64,000 nucleotides of DNA, from NCBI RefSeq assembly GCF_040958095.1, contig NC_091156.1, positions 20,903,175 through 20,967,174 on the forward strand. The letters run 5' to 3'. Position 1 is the stretch's first letter, and the number at the start of each line of letters is the position of its first letter. Below, piece by piece: positions 1-10,308 of this stretch. The stretch is from Procambarus clarkii. Its lineage: Eukaryota > Arthropoda > Malacostraca > Decapoda > Cambaridae. The notes under the pieces are model-generated. The model was not told the origin of the DNA, searched no databases, and was given only the letters and a program-made list of their open reading frames with translations. The position numbers and the translations under genes were made by a program.

Positions 1-2290
1 CCCTAGTAGGAATGAGCGACCACAGTACACTGGTGTTTGAGTATCTGGTTGAAGAAGGGTTATTGAACTCGAGGAGGGGTACTGAAAACAAAAGGCTGAT
101 ATTCCGTAAGGGAAACTATGAGGAGATAAGAAGATTCCTAACAGATATAACATGGGAAACAGAGCTCAGGGGAAAGACGGCCCAAGACATGATGGACTAC
201 ATCACGCAGAAATCCAAGGAGGCAGTAAACAAGTTTGTCCCAGCCCAAAATGAAGATGAGAAACCCATGGTTTAATCAGAGATGTATTATAGCTAAGTAG
301 CAAAGTAAAAGGGTGTGGAGAAACTATAGGAATAATAAGACACTGGAGAGCAGAGAAAGATACCAGAATGCTAGGAATGAATATGTCAGGATGAGAAGAG
401 AGGTAGAAAGACAAAAATGACATCGCAAGCAAGGCAAAGACTCAACCTAAATTGCTGCACAGCCACATCAGGAGAAAAACAACAGTAAAGGAACAGGTAA
501 TGAAATTAAGGATAGGGACAGAATTCACTACAAATGACAAGGAAGTGTGTGAGGAACTGAATAAGAAATTCCAGGAGGTCTTCGCCTTAGAGCAAGGAGA
601 AATTCCAGAGATAAGAGAGGGAATAGTTAACCAGGAACCACTGGAAGAGTTTGAGATTACCAGTGGAGAAGTAAGGAAGTGTTTACTAGAGTTGGATGTG
701 ACAAAGGCTATAGGCCCAGATGGAATCTCCCCTTGGATACTAAAGGAAGGAGCAGAAGCACTGTGTTTGTCACCCACCGTAGTGTATAACATATCGCTGG
801 CAACAGGGAAACTGCCAGAAATTTGGAAAGCAGCTAATGTAGTCCTGATATATAAGAAAGGGGATAGAAAGGAGGCATTGAACTACAGGCCAGTGTCCCT
901 AACCTGCATACCATGCAAGCTGATGGAGAAGATTGTGCGAAGAAAGCTAGTGGAACATTTGGAGCGAAGGAACTTTGTAACACAGCATCAACATGGGTTC
1001 TGGGATGGCAAGTCCTGCCTCACAGGGTTAATTGAATTCTACGACCAGGCAACAAAAATCAGGCAAGAAAGACAGAGATGGGCAGACTGCATATTTTTGG
1101 ATTGCCAGAAAGCTTTTGATACAGTACCACACAAGAGGCTAGTGAAAAAGCTGGAGATGCAGGTTGGAGTGAAAGGGAAGGTACTCCATTGGATAAGAGA
1201 GTACCTAAGCAACAGAAGACAACGAGTCACTCTGAGGGGTGAGGTCTCAGATTGGCGAGACATCACAAGTGGAGTCCCGCAGGGGTCAGTCCTTATACCT
1301 ATACTGTTTCTGATATATGTAAATGATCTCCCAATAGACGAGTATAGACTCGTTTCTCTCAATGTTTGCTGATGACGCAAAAATTATGAGGAGGATTGAA
1401 ACAGAGGAGGTTAGTAGGAGGCTACAAGATGACCTGGACATATTGAATGAATGGTCAAACAAATGACTGCTCAAGTTCAATCCGAGTAAATGCAAAGTAA
1501 TGAAACTAGGCGGCGGAAACAGAAGGCCAGACACAGGATACAGAATGAGAGATGAAGTACTTCATGAAACGGACAAAGAGAAAGATCTAGGGGGTTGATA
1601 TCACACCAAACCTGTCTCCTGAAGCCCACATAAAAAGAATTACGTCTGCGGTATATGCGAGACTGGCTAACATCAGAACAGCATTCACGAACCTGTGTAA
1701 GGAATCATTCAGAATCTTGTATACCACATACGAAAGACCAATCCTGGAGTATGTGGTCCCAGCATGGAGCCCGTACCTTGTCAAGCGCAAGACGAAACTA
1801 GAAAAAGTTCAGAGGTATGCCACTAGACTAGTCCCGGAGCTAAGAGGCATGAGTTACGAGGAAAGGCTGGGACAGATGTACCTTACGACACTGGATGACA
1901 GAAAAGTAAGGGGAGACATGATCACTACTTACAAAATCCTCAGGGGTATTGACAGGATAGACAAGGATAAACTATTCAACACTGGTGGTACGCGAATAAG
2001 GGGACACAGGTGGAAACTGAGTACCCAAATGAGCCACAAGGACGTTAGAAAGAACTTTTTCAGTGTCAGAGTAGTTAACAGGTGGAATGTATTAGGCCGT
2101 GATGTGGTGGAGGCTGACTCCATACAGTTTTAAATGTAGATATGATAGAGTCCAGTAGGCTCAGGAATCTGTACACCAGTTGATTGACGGATGAGAGGTG
2201 GGGCCAAAGAGCCAAAGCTCAACCTCCACAAGCACAATTAGGCGAGTACACACACACACAATATATACGCAACACACACACACACACACA
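1..2290 (+). mobile_element. CR1/jockey-like LINE copy, 5' end beyond the window
   Basis: A non-LTR retrotransposon runs in from the left edge and ends in a 3' untranslated tail near 2150-2250. The tail has the words caagcacaattaggcgagta and then CA-rich simple repeats (2246-2291). The same tail closes the LINE pieces at 33311-33739 and 62535-62650, so it marks the true 3' end of one family. Coding parts lie in order: end of the endonuclease, reverse transcriptase, C-terminal region. CR1 versus jockey clade cannot be settled by eye. Confidence 0.85.
12..2133 (+). pseudogene. LINE ORF2 (endonuclease-reverse transcriptase), broken
   Basis: The product would be the LINE polyprotein that nicks target DNA and copies its own RNA. 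The first residues include the SDH motif that ends the APE-type endonuclease. The open frame from 452 to 1372 carries reverse transcriptase blocks: KAIGPDGISPWIL, NYRPVSLTC, QHGFWDGKSCL, motif A CIFLDCQKAFDTVPH and motif B SGVPQGSVL. The catalytic FADD follows at 1365-1376 in another frame, so there is a frameshift near 1345-1360. A tgg-to-tga nonsense codon follows near 1463 and a further shift near 1600. The C-terminal part (1717-2133) reads LEKVQRYATRLVPELRGMS and ends with VVNRWNVL, typical of these LINEs. It is inactive. Confidence 0.85.
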
Positions 2291-2758
2291 CTATCAACAC
2301 TGGATGAATCTAAAGCAGCTGGACCAGACAATGTATCAACGTGGATGCTAAAAGAGGTAATACAGGCCCTCAGCGTGCCTCTAGCAAGGATCTATAATGA
2401 GTCATTTACAAAGGGAGAGTTGCCCAGTTGCTGGAAGAAGGTAAATGTGGTGCCAATTTTCAAGAAATGAGATAAAGAAGAAGCACTTAACTTCAGACCA
2501 GAATCACTGGCAAGCATCCCCCTGTAAAATACTTGAAAGAATAATCAGGTTAAGACTGGTTACACACCTGGAGAACATTAGGTTTGTAAACAAACACCAA
2601 CATGGTTTAAGAGAAGGGAAAATCATGCCTAACAAACCTTCTGGAATTCTATGATAAAGTAACAAGGCTAAGGGAGGACAGTGAAGAATGGACAGACTGC
2701 ATATGCCTGGACTGCCAAAAAGCCTTTGATACAGTACTGCACATGAAATGCTAATCAA
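2291..2758 (+). mobile_element. Fragment of a second LINE reverse transcriptase
   Basis: Immediately after the CA-rich tail of the first LINE another copy begins in mid-domain: DESKAAGPDNVSTWMLKE, then WKKVNVVPIFKK, a stop, and in a second frame SLASIPCKILERIIR, NKHQHGLREGK and CICLDCQKAFDTVLH (motif A). It breaks off near 2758 before motif B. The order matches residues about 60-200 of the reverse transcriptase of the copy upstream. Frameshifts near 2470 and 2640 show it is dead. Confidence 0.8.
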
Positions 2759-2959
2759 ACTGCACTGTATCTATAGCTACCCAATCTCCCAATCTTTATG
2801 TACCTAATCCAAACAACTTCACCATTGTGATCATTGCTGTCTTCTTATATGCACTACACTATCAATTTGCTTACCAACCTTAAGCATGTTAAGGTTGGTA
2901 CCTTAACATGTTAAACATACACTCACTCCACACATTTTCTTGTGCTATTTACATGTACA
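2759..2959. other. Unassigned spacer with a short perfect hairpin
   Basis: No coding or repeat family is recognised here. Positions 2873-2883 (accaaccttaa) and 2889-2899 are perfect inverted arms of 11 bases round a 5-base loop. Confidence 0.4.
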
Positions 2960-3500
2960 AAACATTGTTCCTAAATGCTAATCTTGATCTGAAACTTTTC
3001 CTTGGGAGGTGTAATAGAACCCATGAGCACCACACCAGACAAATCTCTCTTTGAGATCCCAGAGATTGAGGCTAAATCTGTGCAAACACACCATGCAAAT
3101 ATATGGACCCAGTCTGTGGAACTCACTCCCTGATGAATTAAAAAATTGTCCAACCTTTGCATTATTCAAAAGTAAAACCCAAAAATACCTAATTTCATCC
3201 TCATAGTTTCTTACCTTGTGCTTCAAACTCACCCTGTATCTTGTACTACCCACTTCCCCAATATTAATACTTAAGACATATTTTCACTAGTGTAATCACC
3301 ACTGTCAATTTATATTGTAGTTATATGTTGATATAAAATTTTGCAACAGTGTACCTTTTCATATTACCTGATATGTTAGATCAATCACCTGCCTGAAACG
3401 CTATGCGTGTTAGTGGCTTTGCAAAAATGTAAAAATACCAATCTTATGTAATCTCACCAACCCATTGTACCTTGTTGTAAAAAAAAAATTATTATTATAT
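2960..3500 (+). mobile_element. 3' end of a jockey-type LINE with oligo(A)
   Basis: Near 3114-3201 the plus strand reads LWNSLPDELKNCPTFALF followed by KSKTQKYLISS, the usual C-terminus of one arthropod jockey-type family. The upstream part (2975-3110) is shifted in frame but gives GGVIEPMSTTPDKSLFEIPE. It is followed by an untranslated region with cctgcctgaaacgctatgcg (3390-3410) and gtaatctcaccaacccattg, and by a run of A at 3478-3488. No intact reading frame remains. Confidence 0.65.
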
Positions 3501-4089
3501 ATTATTGGTGAGGGGACGGGGATAAAACAGGAGGTTCAGTGCAGCCCACCTAAACTAATCACCTCATCTGGTTTACTCCGCCTAGTTAGAAATCGGGTCA
3601 CGTGGGCATTGTAGGGTTGGTACCTCCTATTGGTCTATGGATGCTGATTTGCCCTGCAGTGGTGACCCGGTGACCCACGTATACTGCTCTGGTTACCCAA
3701 GGTTGCTTGTCCATGTGCTAGTGCCTCCAATGTGAGCTCCGTGGTGGGAGGGGGCACTAGGCAGTGTTTACTTTTATGAATACTTTAGACCCTCTTTACC
3801 CCTTCTAAGGCTCGTGGGGTTGGTGACCGGGCTCCATGGCTTCGGCTATGGTGGGCCCAGACCAATCTTTGTTTCAGACTACCCCTATTGACCCTCTCTG
3901 TTCCTCTCACATTTCTTGAGCAGGGTTGAGCTCTAAGCCTCAATGGTGTAAATGGTGACTACCTCATCAGATGTGGGTCCATCTTCCATTGTGACAACTG
4001 CGCCATTTATCCTCTTCCTTAATGGGAGTTCTCGGCGCAGACACTGCACACACTGCAATCATCCACGTTTGCTTCTTTCTACCTTTGCT
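3501..4089. other. No recognised feature
   Basis: About 590 bases of mixed composition. I see no coding frame, terminal repeat or tandem repeat that I can support. It may be more of the LINE whose C-terminus follows. Confidence 0.5.
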
Positions 4090-4860
4090 AGGTTTTGGGT
4101 TTAGTTTGGCCCCCGCTACAAAGTAGCTTGTCCCTTGACCTTCCTTCCTACCATCCTTACTGGCGGTGGGAAACGGTTCTGACGAGGTTACACATTGGCC
4201 ATACACGTCTCGCTCAGTGGCACTTAATGGATCACCACCCTGCTCCTTATTGTCCGAACGGCTTTGTCCCTCTTAAAGTCATACACCTTCTTTGATGGAT
4301 GTCCCAATTTTCAAGATGTTCATGAATCTTGCTTACCAATTGTCCCCCATGGTCCTTTGTCCCCTCAATAGAATCCTTGGTGAATCTGATTCCTTTGATA
4401 TTGTTTACCTTATGATTTTTTGTTCTTGAATTATTTTTAAATATCACTGTCTTCAGTGATATTTAGCGCCTTTTGAAAATCCAGCGACATGGATCGTGCT
4501 ACACAGTCAGCCTGGCTCGGTACCGTTTTTTGATAATTTGCTTACTTTCCCACATGATGTTGTGAATGGAAACTGCCATGATAGTGTAAAATATATCCTC
4601 AAGGACCAAGGTTATTCTATCCTCCCAGGTTGATAGAATATTTGACCCCCTCGTGGTCAGCATTGTCAATCCCTTACAGTAGTTAAGATCACTTTTGATA
4701 GTAAAAACCTAAATAGGGGGACCTCCATTAAGAATCAAATGGGGGATCTTCGACAAGCCGCCGGCTTCCTGTCCTTGTCGAGGCCATTAGGGTTACTGGC
4801 CCTCAGGTAAATCAGGTATAACCAGAAAAAAGACGAACTTTTCTACAAACCGTGGCAAGC
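4090..4860 (+). mobile_element. LINE fragment with the RNase H C-terminal zinc-ribbon region
   Basis: At 4165-4290 the plus strand reads WETVLTRLHIGHTRLAQWHL followed by APYCPNGFVPLKVIHLL, and in the next frame DGCPNFQDVHESCL. This Cys/His pattern (RLRIGHTRLTH...C..C...LTV.H.L..CP.F) is what follows the RNase H domain of many jockey-like LINEs. The stretch ends near 4750-4810 with a 3' segment, ccggcttcctgtccttgtcg, that recurs at 12490-12530 at the end of another LINE copy. Stops and shifts show it is inactive. Confidence 0.6.
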
Positions 4861-5251
4861 TCGTTGTAACCATGAACTGATCAGTCAGTGATTCATTAGA
4901 GATGACTTAATAATAGCTAGGAAGACTGGCTCCATAAGTCCTACGAAACTGCAGTACTATGATCAACTCAATACTTCTTCCCCACTGTCTGACCTGAACA
5001 ACCAGTAACTGCGTCTGATTCGCCTCGGGAATCTTACTCAAAGCAGTCCCTAATCTTACCTGGAAACTCCACTATATCTTCACCCTGCCATTGCCCCCAT
5101 ACAAATTAACCCCATGTAACCTATCCTCATACACATACAGTACAGTAATTTCATTTCGAAGATACAGCAACTTTTTTTTATGATGTAATGAGTTAACAAA
5201 GTAACAGTTAAATTGATTTGCTGACAGTATAGTACAATGTTGTGGTTACAG
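4861..5251. other. Unassigned, probably intron of the dehydrogenase gene
   Basis: AT-rich sequence with no supported repeat. It ends with a pyrimidine-poor but usable splice acceptor, tgtggttacag, just before the exon at 5252. Confidence 0.4.
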
Positions 5252-5395
5252 GAGTGGCTGGCGAGGACGCCAGTTGGCCGCCCGGGCACCGGAGACGAGG
5301 TCGCCGACGCTGTCCTCTTCCTGGCCTCGCCCTCTGCCTCCTATGTCTCCGGTAGTGGCCTAAATGTCTGTGGAGGTCGTTCCATCCCCCTCTAG
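5252..5395 (+). CDS. Terminal exon of a short-chain dehydrogenase/reductase (SDR)
   Basis: The 144-base exon begins after ttacag at 5246-5251 and ends at TAG (5393-5395), giving 47 residues. It is GC-rich with strong third-position C/G bias, unlike the AT-rich sequence on both sides. The residues PVGRPGTGDEVADAVLFLAS, then SASYVSG and GLNVCGG, are the C-terminal signature of classical SDR enzymes. There, G+P...EVA..VLFL forms the last helix and the Y(V/I)TG...DGG segment the last strand. SDRs use NAD(P)(H) to oxidise or reduce alcohols, sugars, steroids or acyl groups; the substrate cannot be told. The Rossmann and YxxxK exons must lie upstream and were not found. An AATAAA at 5544-5549 could be its poly(A) signal. 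Confidence 0.75.
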   Translation, partial: EWLARTPVGRPGTGDEVADAVLFLASPSASYVSGSGLNVCGGRSIPL

Positions 5396-5499
5396 TGCAC
5401 TACCTGCAGCATACCTGAAGAGTTTCGGGAGTTCTTCTACTCCCTGAGCACGGCCTGAGGCTACTCTCGATTACTACTATTGTTTTGTAACAGAACATC

Positions 5500-5590
5500 A
5501 ACCACCACAAACTGCTTCACCCACTCTATGGAACTAATGCCCTAATAAATTAAAAAAATTGTCCAACCTATGTTTTAATTAATAATTCAT
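5500..5590 (+). mobile_element. Short LINE C-terminus remnant
   Basis: Plus-strand words ctctatggaactaatgccc and aaattgtccaacctatg match the LWNSLP..LKNCPT region of the LINE at 2960-3500, with many changes. It holds AATAAA at 5544-5549. Confidence 0.35.
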
Positions 5591-5753
5591 TGTGTGGGGG
5601 GGGACAGGCAGCCAGAGTATATTCACACACTCCATTCACCTGGACTCTAGGAGACTCGAACTGTGGACCACATATTTGTGAGGCCTAAGTGCTATCGACC
5701 GAGCTATTGAGTAGTCTTAATGAGGAAAGTTTCGAGAAGCAGCATCCTGCCGC
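5591..5753 (-). mobile_element. tRNA-derived SINE, minus copy of a head-to-head pair
   Basis: Read on the minus strand, a head segment ending in agcagcatcctgc on the plus strand (5715-5753) is followed by a tRNA-like part. This part has an A-box-like AATAGCTCGGTCGATAGCAC, a GGCCTCACA anticodon-arm block and a B-box-like CAGTTCGAGTCTC. The body continues leftward past gtccaggtgaatggagtgtg. The copy at 5780 is its mirror image and the copy at 12901 is a third member. Confidence 0.65.
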
Positions 5754-5779
5754 CAAACTGGAATCCTGCCCAACTAAAA

Positions 5780-5965
5780 GCAGCAGGATGCTGCTTCTCG
5801 AAACTTTCCTTATTAAGATGAATCAATAGCTTGGTTGATAGATCTTCGGCCTCACACACGTGGGGTCCACAGTTTGAGTTTCTTAGTCCAGATAAATGGA
5901 ATATTTATTTCCACGGAAGTGTGGATGACAATTTATATTCATACACGTCTGCCTTATAACGATGT
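5780..5965 (+). mobile_element. tRNA-derived SINE, plus copy of the pair
   Basis: It starts with gcagcaggatgctgcttctc (5780 on), then ttattaagatgaatcaatag, a tRNA-like A-box region near 5825-5845, ggcctcacacacgtggggtc and a B-box-like acagtttgagtttct near 5868-5882. The first 39 bases are the inverted match of 5715-5753 (37 of 39 by eye). The copy is diverged, with a weak B box. Confidence 0.65.
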
Positions 5966-6669
5966 CCCCCCCCTCCCAGTTTGAATTACTGACCCTGCGC
6001 AGGATGCAATGTGCCCACTGGGTGGAGATGTGCATGATAAACACATCAAATTATGACTAGCTCACAACATATGTAAGTTGCTAGGGAGTGCGAAAGACTT
6101 TATGTAAATTCCTTACATAAATTTCACAAATACACAAGTGTGGGTTTTTATCTTATGTTATTATGTCTGTGAGAAGACATTACCATTATTTAATAATAAT
6201 AATGTTAGGCAAGAGTACATATTATACATAAAAAGATACATGTGTAGCAAGTGTATTATGTCAGTAATATAATTGCTCCAAACTCTCATTGGCTTATGTG
6301 CTGATAATGAGATGGGTCTGTTAATTCTACTTAGTCCACTAATTACAAATTCATATCTCTTTCTGAATTACAGTTAACACTGCTTTCCTACCTGCTAGAG
6401 AATGGTGAGGTGTGGACCAATTATATAAGCAATCAGTAGCAAATTATCATTTTATGGGCAGTTCATGCTCATGCCACCTCTTGGGTGGCTTAAGCTTCAT
6501 CAATCAATCAATCATATTCATCATCCCAGACCCAGTTACAGCTCCACTCCTGTGCCAGGCAAGTCCGCTTCAGGCTCACCATAGCCTGTGCTACTTGGAA
6601 CTTCTGTTCCGAGTAGCTGAATCTAAAACAACAACAAAAAATAATCATCAGTCTTATATCAGGAGTAAT
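5966..6669. other. No recognised feature
   Basis: AT-rich intergenic or intronic DNA with short A/T runs. I see nothing I can name. Confidence 0.5.
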
Positions 6670-6682
6670 TACATAAGTGTAG

Positions 6683-8085
6683 TTATAGGATGAGAGCTAC
6701 GCTTGTGGTGTCCCGTCTCCCCAGCACTCTGTCATAGAACGCTTTGAAATTACTGACGGTTTTGACCTCCACCACCACCTCATCTAACTTGTTCCAACCG
6801 TCTACCACTCTGTTTACAAAAGTGAATTTTCTTATATTTCTCTGGCAGCTTTGTTTCGTTAGTTTAAATCTATGACCTCTTGTTCTTGGACTTCCAGGTC
6901 TCAGGAATTCTTCCCTAACAATTTTATTGATTCCTGTTACTATTTTGTACGTAGTGATCATATCGCCTCTTTTTCTTCTATCTTCTAGTTTTTGCATATT
7001 TAATGCCTCTAACCTCTCCTCATAGCTCTTGTCCTTCAGTTCTTGGAGCCACTTAGTGGCATGCCGTTGCACCTTTTCCAGTTTGTTGATGTGCTTCTTA
7101 AGATATGGGCACCATACAATCGCTGCATATTTCAGTTTTGGTCTAACAAAAGTCGTAAACAATTTCTTTAGTATTTCTCCATCCATGTATTTAAAAGCAA
7201 TTCTGAAGTTAGAAAGTGTAGCATAGGCTCCTCGCACAATGTTCTTAATGTGGTCCTCAGGTGACAGTTTTCTATCTACAACCCACCCCTAGAACCCTTT
7301 CTTTGTCAGAATTCTTTAAAGATTTCTTACATAATTTATAGATTGTGTAGGGTCTATGTTCTCCAATTCCACATTCCATAACATGGAATTTATTCACATT
7401 AAGTTCCATTTGCCAAGTGTTGCTCCATATACTGTACTTATTTTGTCCAGGTCTTCTTGAAGGGCATGACAATCATCTAGGTTTCTTATCTTCCCTATTA
7501 TCTTAGCATCATAAGCAAACATGTTCATATAATTCTGTATTCCCACTGGTAGATCGTTTATGTAGACAATGAACATTACTGGTGCAAGAACTGAACCCTG
7601 TGGTACTCCACTCGTGACATCCCTCCAATCCGATACCTTGCCTTTGATTATGGCCCTCATTTTTCTGTCAGTTAGGAAATGTTCATCCATGTTAGAAGCT
7701 TACCTGTCACCCCTCCAATATGTTCCAGTTTCCAGAACAGCCTCGTATGGGGAACTCTGTCGAAACCCATTTTTAAGTCCAGATAGATGCAGTCAACCCA
7801 ACCATCTCTTTCCTGTAAAATCTCTGTGGCTCGATCATAAAAACTGAGTAAGTTCATTACACAGGATCTTCCAGATCGAAAACCATACTGTCTGTCTGAT
7901 ATATCGTTTTTCTCCAGGTGTTCTACCCATTTAGTTTTAATTACTTTTTTCCAATATTTTGACTATTACACTTGTCAATGATAAAGGTCTATAATTAAGG
8001 GGGGTCTTCCCTGCTGCCACTTTTGTAGATTGGAACTATGTTAGCCTTTTTCCATACATCAGCTACAACTCCTGTAAACAGGGAT
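6683..8085 (-). pseudogene. LINE reverse transcriptase (ORF2 part), broken
   Basis: Blocks in minus-strand order: DVWKKANIVPIYK (about 8060), NYRPLSLTSVIVKILEKVIK, a QYGFRSGRSC-like block, WVDCIYLDLKMGFDRVPH (motif A), SGVPQGSVLAPVMFIVYIND (motif B, 7394-7690), then MFAYDAKIIGKI where the catalytic F-A-D-D reads F-A-Y-D. The C-terminal part (7237-6683, 184 residues open) reads INKLEKVQRHATKWLQELK and ends in FYDRVLGRRDTTSVALIL. Several frameshifts and the changed catalytic aspartate make it inactive. Confidence 0.85.
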
Positions 8086-9151
8086 GCTCTCATTTAAACG
8101 TTTTGCCTCGGCGAGGTTCAGTTTCAGCTTCTCTCTGTCTTCTTTTGAAAGATCTTGTCTTAACGACCACACTTTCCCATCCTCATCACTTTGTAATTTT
8201 CTAGCATTCCTTAGTACTTCTTCCATCTGTTTGGCACCATTTAGGATGATCCTCTTTTCCTTTTACGTACCCGCCTATTCTTCTGTAGTCACGCACGTTC
8301 TCTATGGTAGTAAGACCTTCCACGAGGCCAACAATTTTATCTACTACTTTTGCAGGCGATGAGTCACAATAACAATCAACTTGAATCAATATTCAATCGA
8401 CTTGAGAATGGTCCAGGACGGACCGAAACGTCGTCGTCCCTTCAATTTCTAGTGTGTGGTCTGGTCATCAATCTACTACTTTTGCTTCTTCTACAGATCT
8501 TTCTGACCTAGATGTTATCTCCTTTTCTTTGCAACCAAAAATTATCAGGGACTTCGATCAAATGTGTTTTGCACCAACTTCGGGTTAGATGCAAATTCCT
8601 TTCTCACTTCCAGCCTAATGTTTGTTTTATCCTGGTTGCTGCAATGTTTGACTTCCTTTACTACTACTACAATTTTTTCCTTCTCTCTGGCCACTTGTGC
8701 ATAGGCGAGTTGCGTATCCTTCTTGCACTGTTCCCTGTGTATCTTCCTCCATCTGTACTGACAAAAGCTGTTTCTCCTGTTGAATTTCCTTACCTAACCT
8801 ATTGTAATCACTTATGTTTAAATTTGCTTTAACTTCTTCCAAAGCTATTTTTAAGAGTTTATTTTCTTCTTCCCTGGCTTTGCAATGTGTTTCCAATTGA
8901 TTCTTGTCCTTGCACAAGTCTTTCACTAAACCCTCAAGACTTAAAACTTTGCTACACAAATAGTCATTACTTTCTTTCAATTTACTGATTATTTCTACAT
9001 GAGAGTTCACTATGGTATCTAATTTTACCAACTTGTTGTGTAGACTGCTTATATCAATGCTTTCTTCATTGAATCCTCCAAAATCAAGCTCTGTTTTGTT
9101 TTTCCTTTTGCCGGCAGCCATCTTGAATGTTCTTGTCTGCACTCGAAACAC
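8086..9151 (-). pseudogene. LINE ORF1 RNA-binding protein, interrupted
   Basis: ORF1 proteins of L1-like and CR1-like LINEs bind the element RNA as coiled-coil trimers. The open part 9151-8627 has a lysine-rich start and then a heptad-rich helix (HNKLVKLDTIVNSHVEIISK, LKIALEEVKANL), a predicted coiled coil. After a frameshift near 8720 comes VVDKIVGLVEGLTTIENVRD, YRRIGGYVKGK and LRNARKL-type residues, then LSKEDREKLKLNLAEAKRLN. This is the RRM and C-terminal pattern of ORF1p. A 117-bp insert (8354-8470) splits the RRM-like part. Confidence 0.7.
8354..8470 (+). mobile_element. 117-bp short retroposon-like insert with 15-bp target duplication and hammerhead-like core
   Basis: The 15 bases atctactacttttgc occur at 8339-8353 and again, unchanged, at 8471-8485, so 8354-8470 is an insertion into LINE ORF1. 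Inside, ggtcc (8410-8414) and ggacc (8420-8424) form a 5-bp stem round aggac. GAAAC follows at 8425-8429 and gtcgtcgtcc after that. Upstream CGAC (8398-8401) can pair with GTCG (8433-8436), and between lies TTGAGAA, two transitions away from the hammerhead core CUGANGA. Orientation is that of the hammerhead-like strand. The layout suggests a decayed minimal hammerhead ribozyme, as known from Penelope-like elements; this is inference. Confidence 0.7.
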
Positions 9152-9729
9152 TGGGGCAACTTTTTCTAATCCAATTTTTTCACTTCCCTTAGTACATTCC
9201 TGTTATCTCACCTATTTTTTAAAAGCACCATACCTTTATGTTCCCTGGGACAGCACTCACTATCATCAACCTATTCTAAAATACTTAGGATTATTGAAAT
9301 ATGCTGGAGCTCCTCTGATGGAAGTGTTAACACTAGGATGCCACCTTTTGAGTGAGGAGTGGTTCAGTACAGATGCTTGTGATCGAGATACCTCACAATT
9401 TTAATATTTACCAACAACAATGTAACACTCGACGTGTCCAGTTCCTACCCACACAAGACGCTTCAGCTTCGACACAGAGCAGGCAGCCAGACTCCGGCCA
9501 CATCAAGCTTCCGCGCTCTTGTCCTGCATCAAGCTCCTCGACTCCGCCCGCATTCAGAACACCATGCTCTTTGACTCTCAGCCTGCATCCAAGCTCTCTA
9601 CCCCCGGCCTCACTCAGCTCTCTGCCCTGCTCCAGGCTTTGTCTCAACTACTACAACACTTTACTAAACTGCCAACAAAGCAACTGCCTCAGTCGCCAGT
9701 CTGAGTGGTGTCTGAGTCAAAAGTCAGTG
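9152..9729. other. Unassigned
   Basis: A GC-richer patch at 9450-9700 keeps a plus frame open (rich in Ser, Pro, Leu) that runs into the LINE piece at 9730. It could be the degenerate endonuclease part of that LINE, but I see no motif to prove it. Confidence 0.35.
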
Positions 9730-10030
9730 GGTGACTTTTCACACCCACTGTCTATACTAATGAAACAGTTCACTACCAAAAGGATAAATAACCCATGGCT
9801 TACTAAAGATATACTAAAATCTATCAACAAAAAGCATGAATATGAAAAGAAATATAGATTAGGGATCATTTCTAAAGAAGTGTCTAGGAGGTACTCAATG
9901 CCAAGATAATTAATAGAGCCAACACAAGGTACAGTACTATGAAAATAAACTTAAAGGGTAAAATGAAGAAAATATGGAGCACTATTTCCCAGATATTAGG
10001 TTCAAGAACTTGAATAGTCAACCAATTTTT
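9730..10030 (+). mobile_element. LINE fragment from the endonuclease-RT linker
   Basis: The plus strand reads TKRINNPWLTKDILKSINKK, then HEYEKKYRLGIISKEVSRRY. After a frameshift near 9900 come INRANTRYY and KLKGKMKKIWSTISQILGSR. The pattern (PW.T..I..SI.KK...YKK.......YK.Y.N..N..IR.AK..YY...........K..W..IN.LLG) is the linker between endonuclease and reverse transcriptase in many arthropod LINEs. Neither neighbouring domain is recognisable. Confidence 0.65.
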
Positions 10031-10099
10031 CTAGCCAGCAACAGTGGAGTACTATCAACCATTCATGTTATACTGTCTAGTGTAGTTTGAAGAATTGCC

Positions 10100-10260
10100 G
10101 CAGTAGGCTTATATACAGTATATATTTTTTTTTATTTTTATGTTGTGCCCAAAACAGTCTGCATATTAACGGCTTTAGGCACTGTACTTGTATTGTGTAC
10201 TTAATACACATAATACATTAGTTTCCCCGGCTTGCTATCTTTTGATAATTACGCATTTGT
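10100..10260 (+). mobile_element. Possible LINE 3' untranslated remnant
   Basis: The phrase ttgtgcccaaaacagtctgc followed by atattaacggctttaggcac resembles the Cys-free 3' untranslated segment seen near 3390-3420 (gaaacgctatgcgtgttagt). The match is loose. Confidence 0.3.
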
Positions 10261-10308
10261 ATTACTTGAATCCTCCACAGTTCATGTATTGTATGAATGT
10301 GCTACTGC

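Larger units (their letters stand above)
6670..9151 (-). mobile_element. LINE with ORF1 joined to a truncated ORF2
   Basis: On the minus strand this element runs ORF1 (9151 to about 8086), then directly into the reverse transcriptase (about 8085 to 6683). Its 3' end at 6663-6700 is gtaattacataagtgtag plus aggatgagagctacgct. The same 3' end closes the copy at 15076-15540, where the tail unit is repeated. The endonuclease is missing, so an internal deletion near 8086 fused the two parts. Another element is inserted in ORF1 at 8354-8470. Confidence 0.85.
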
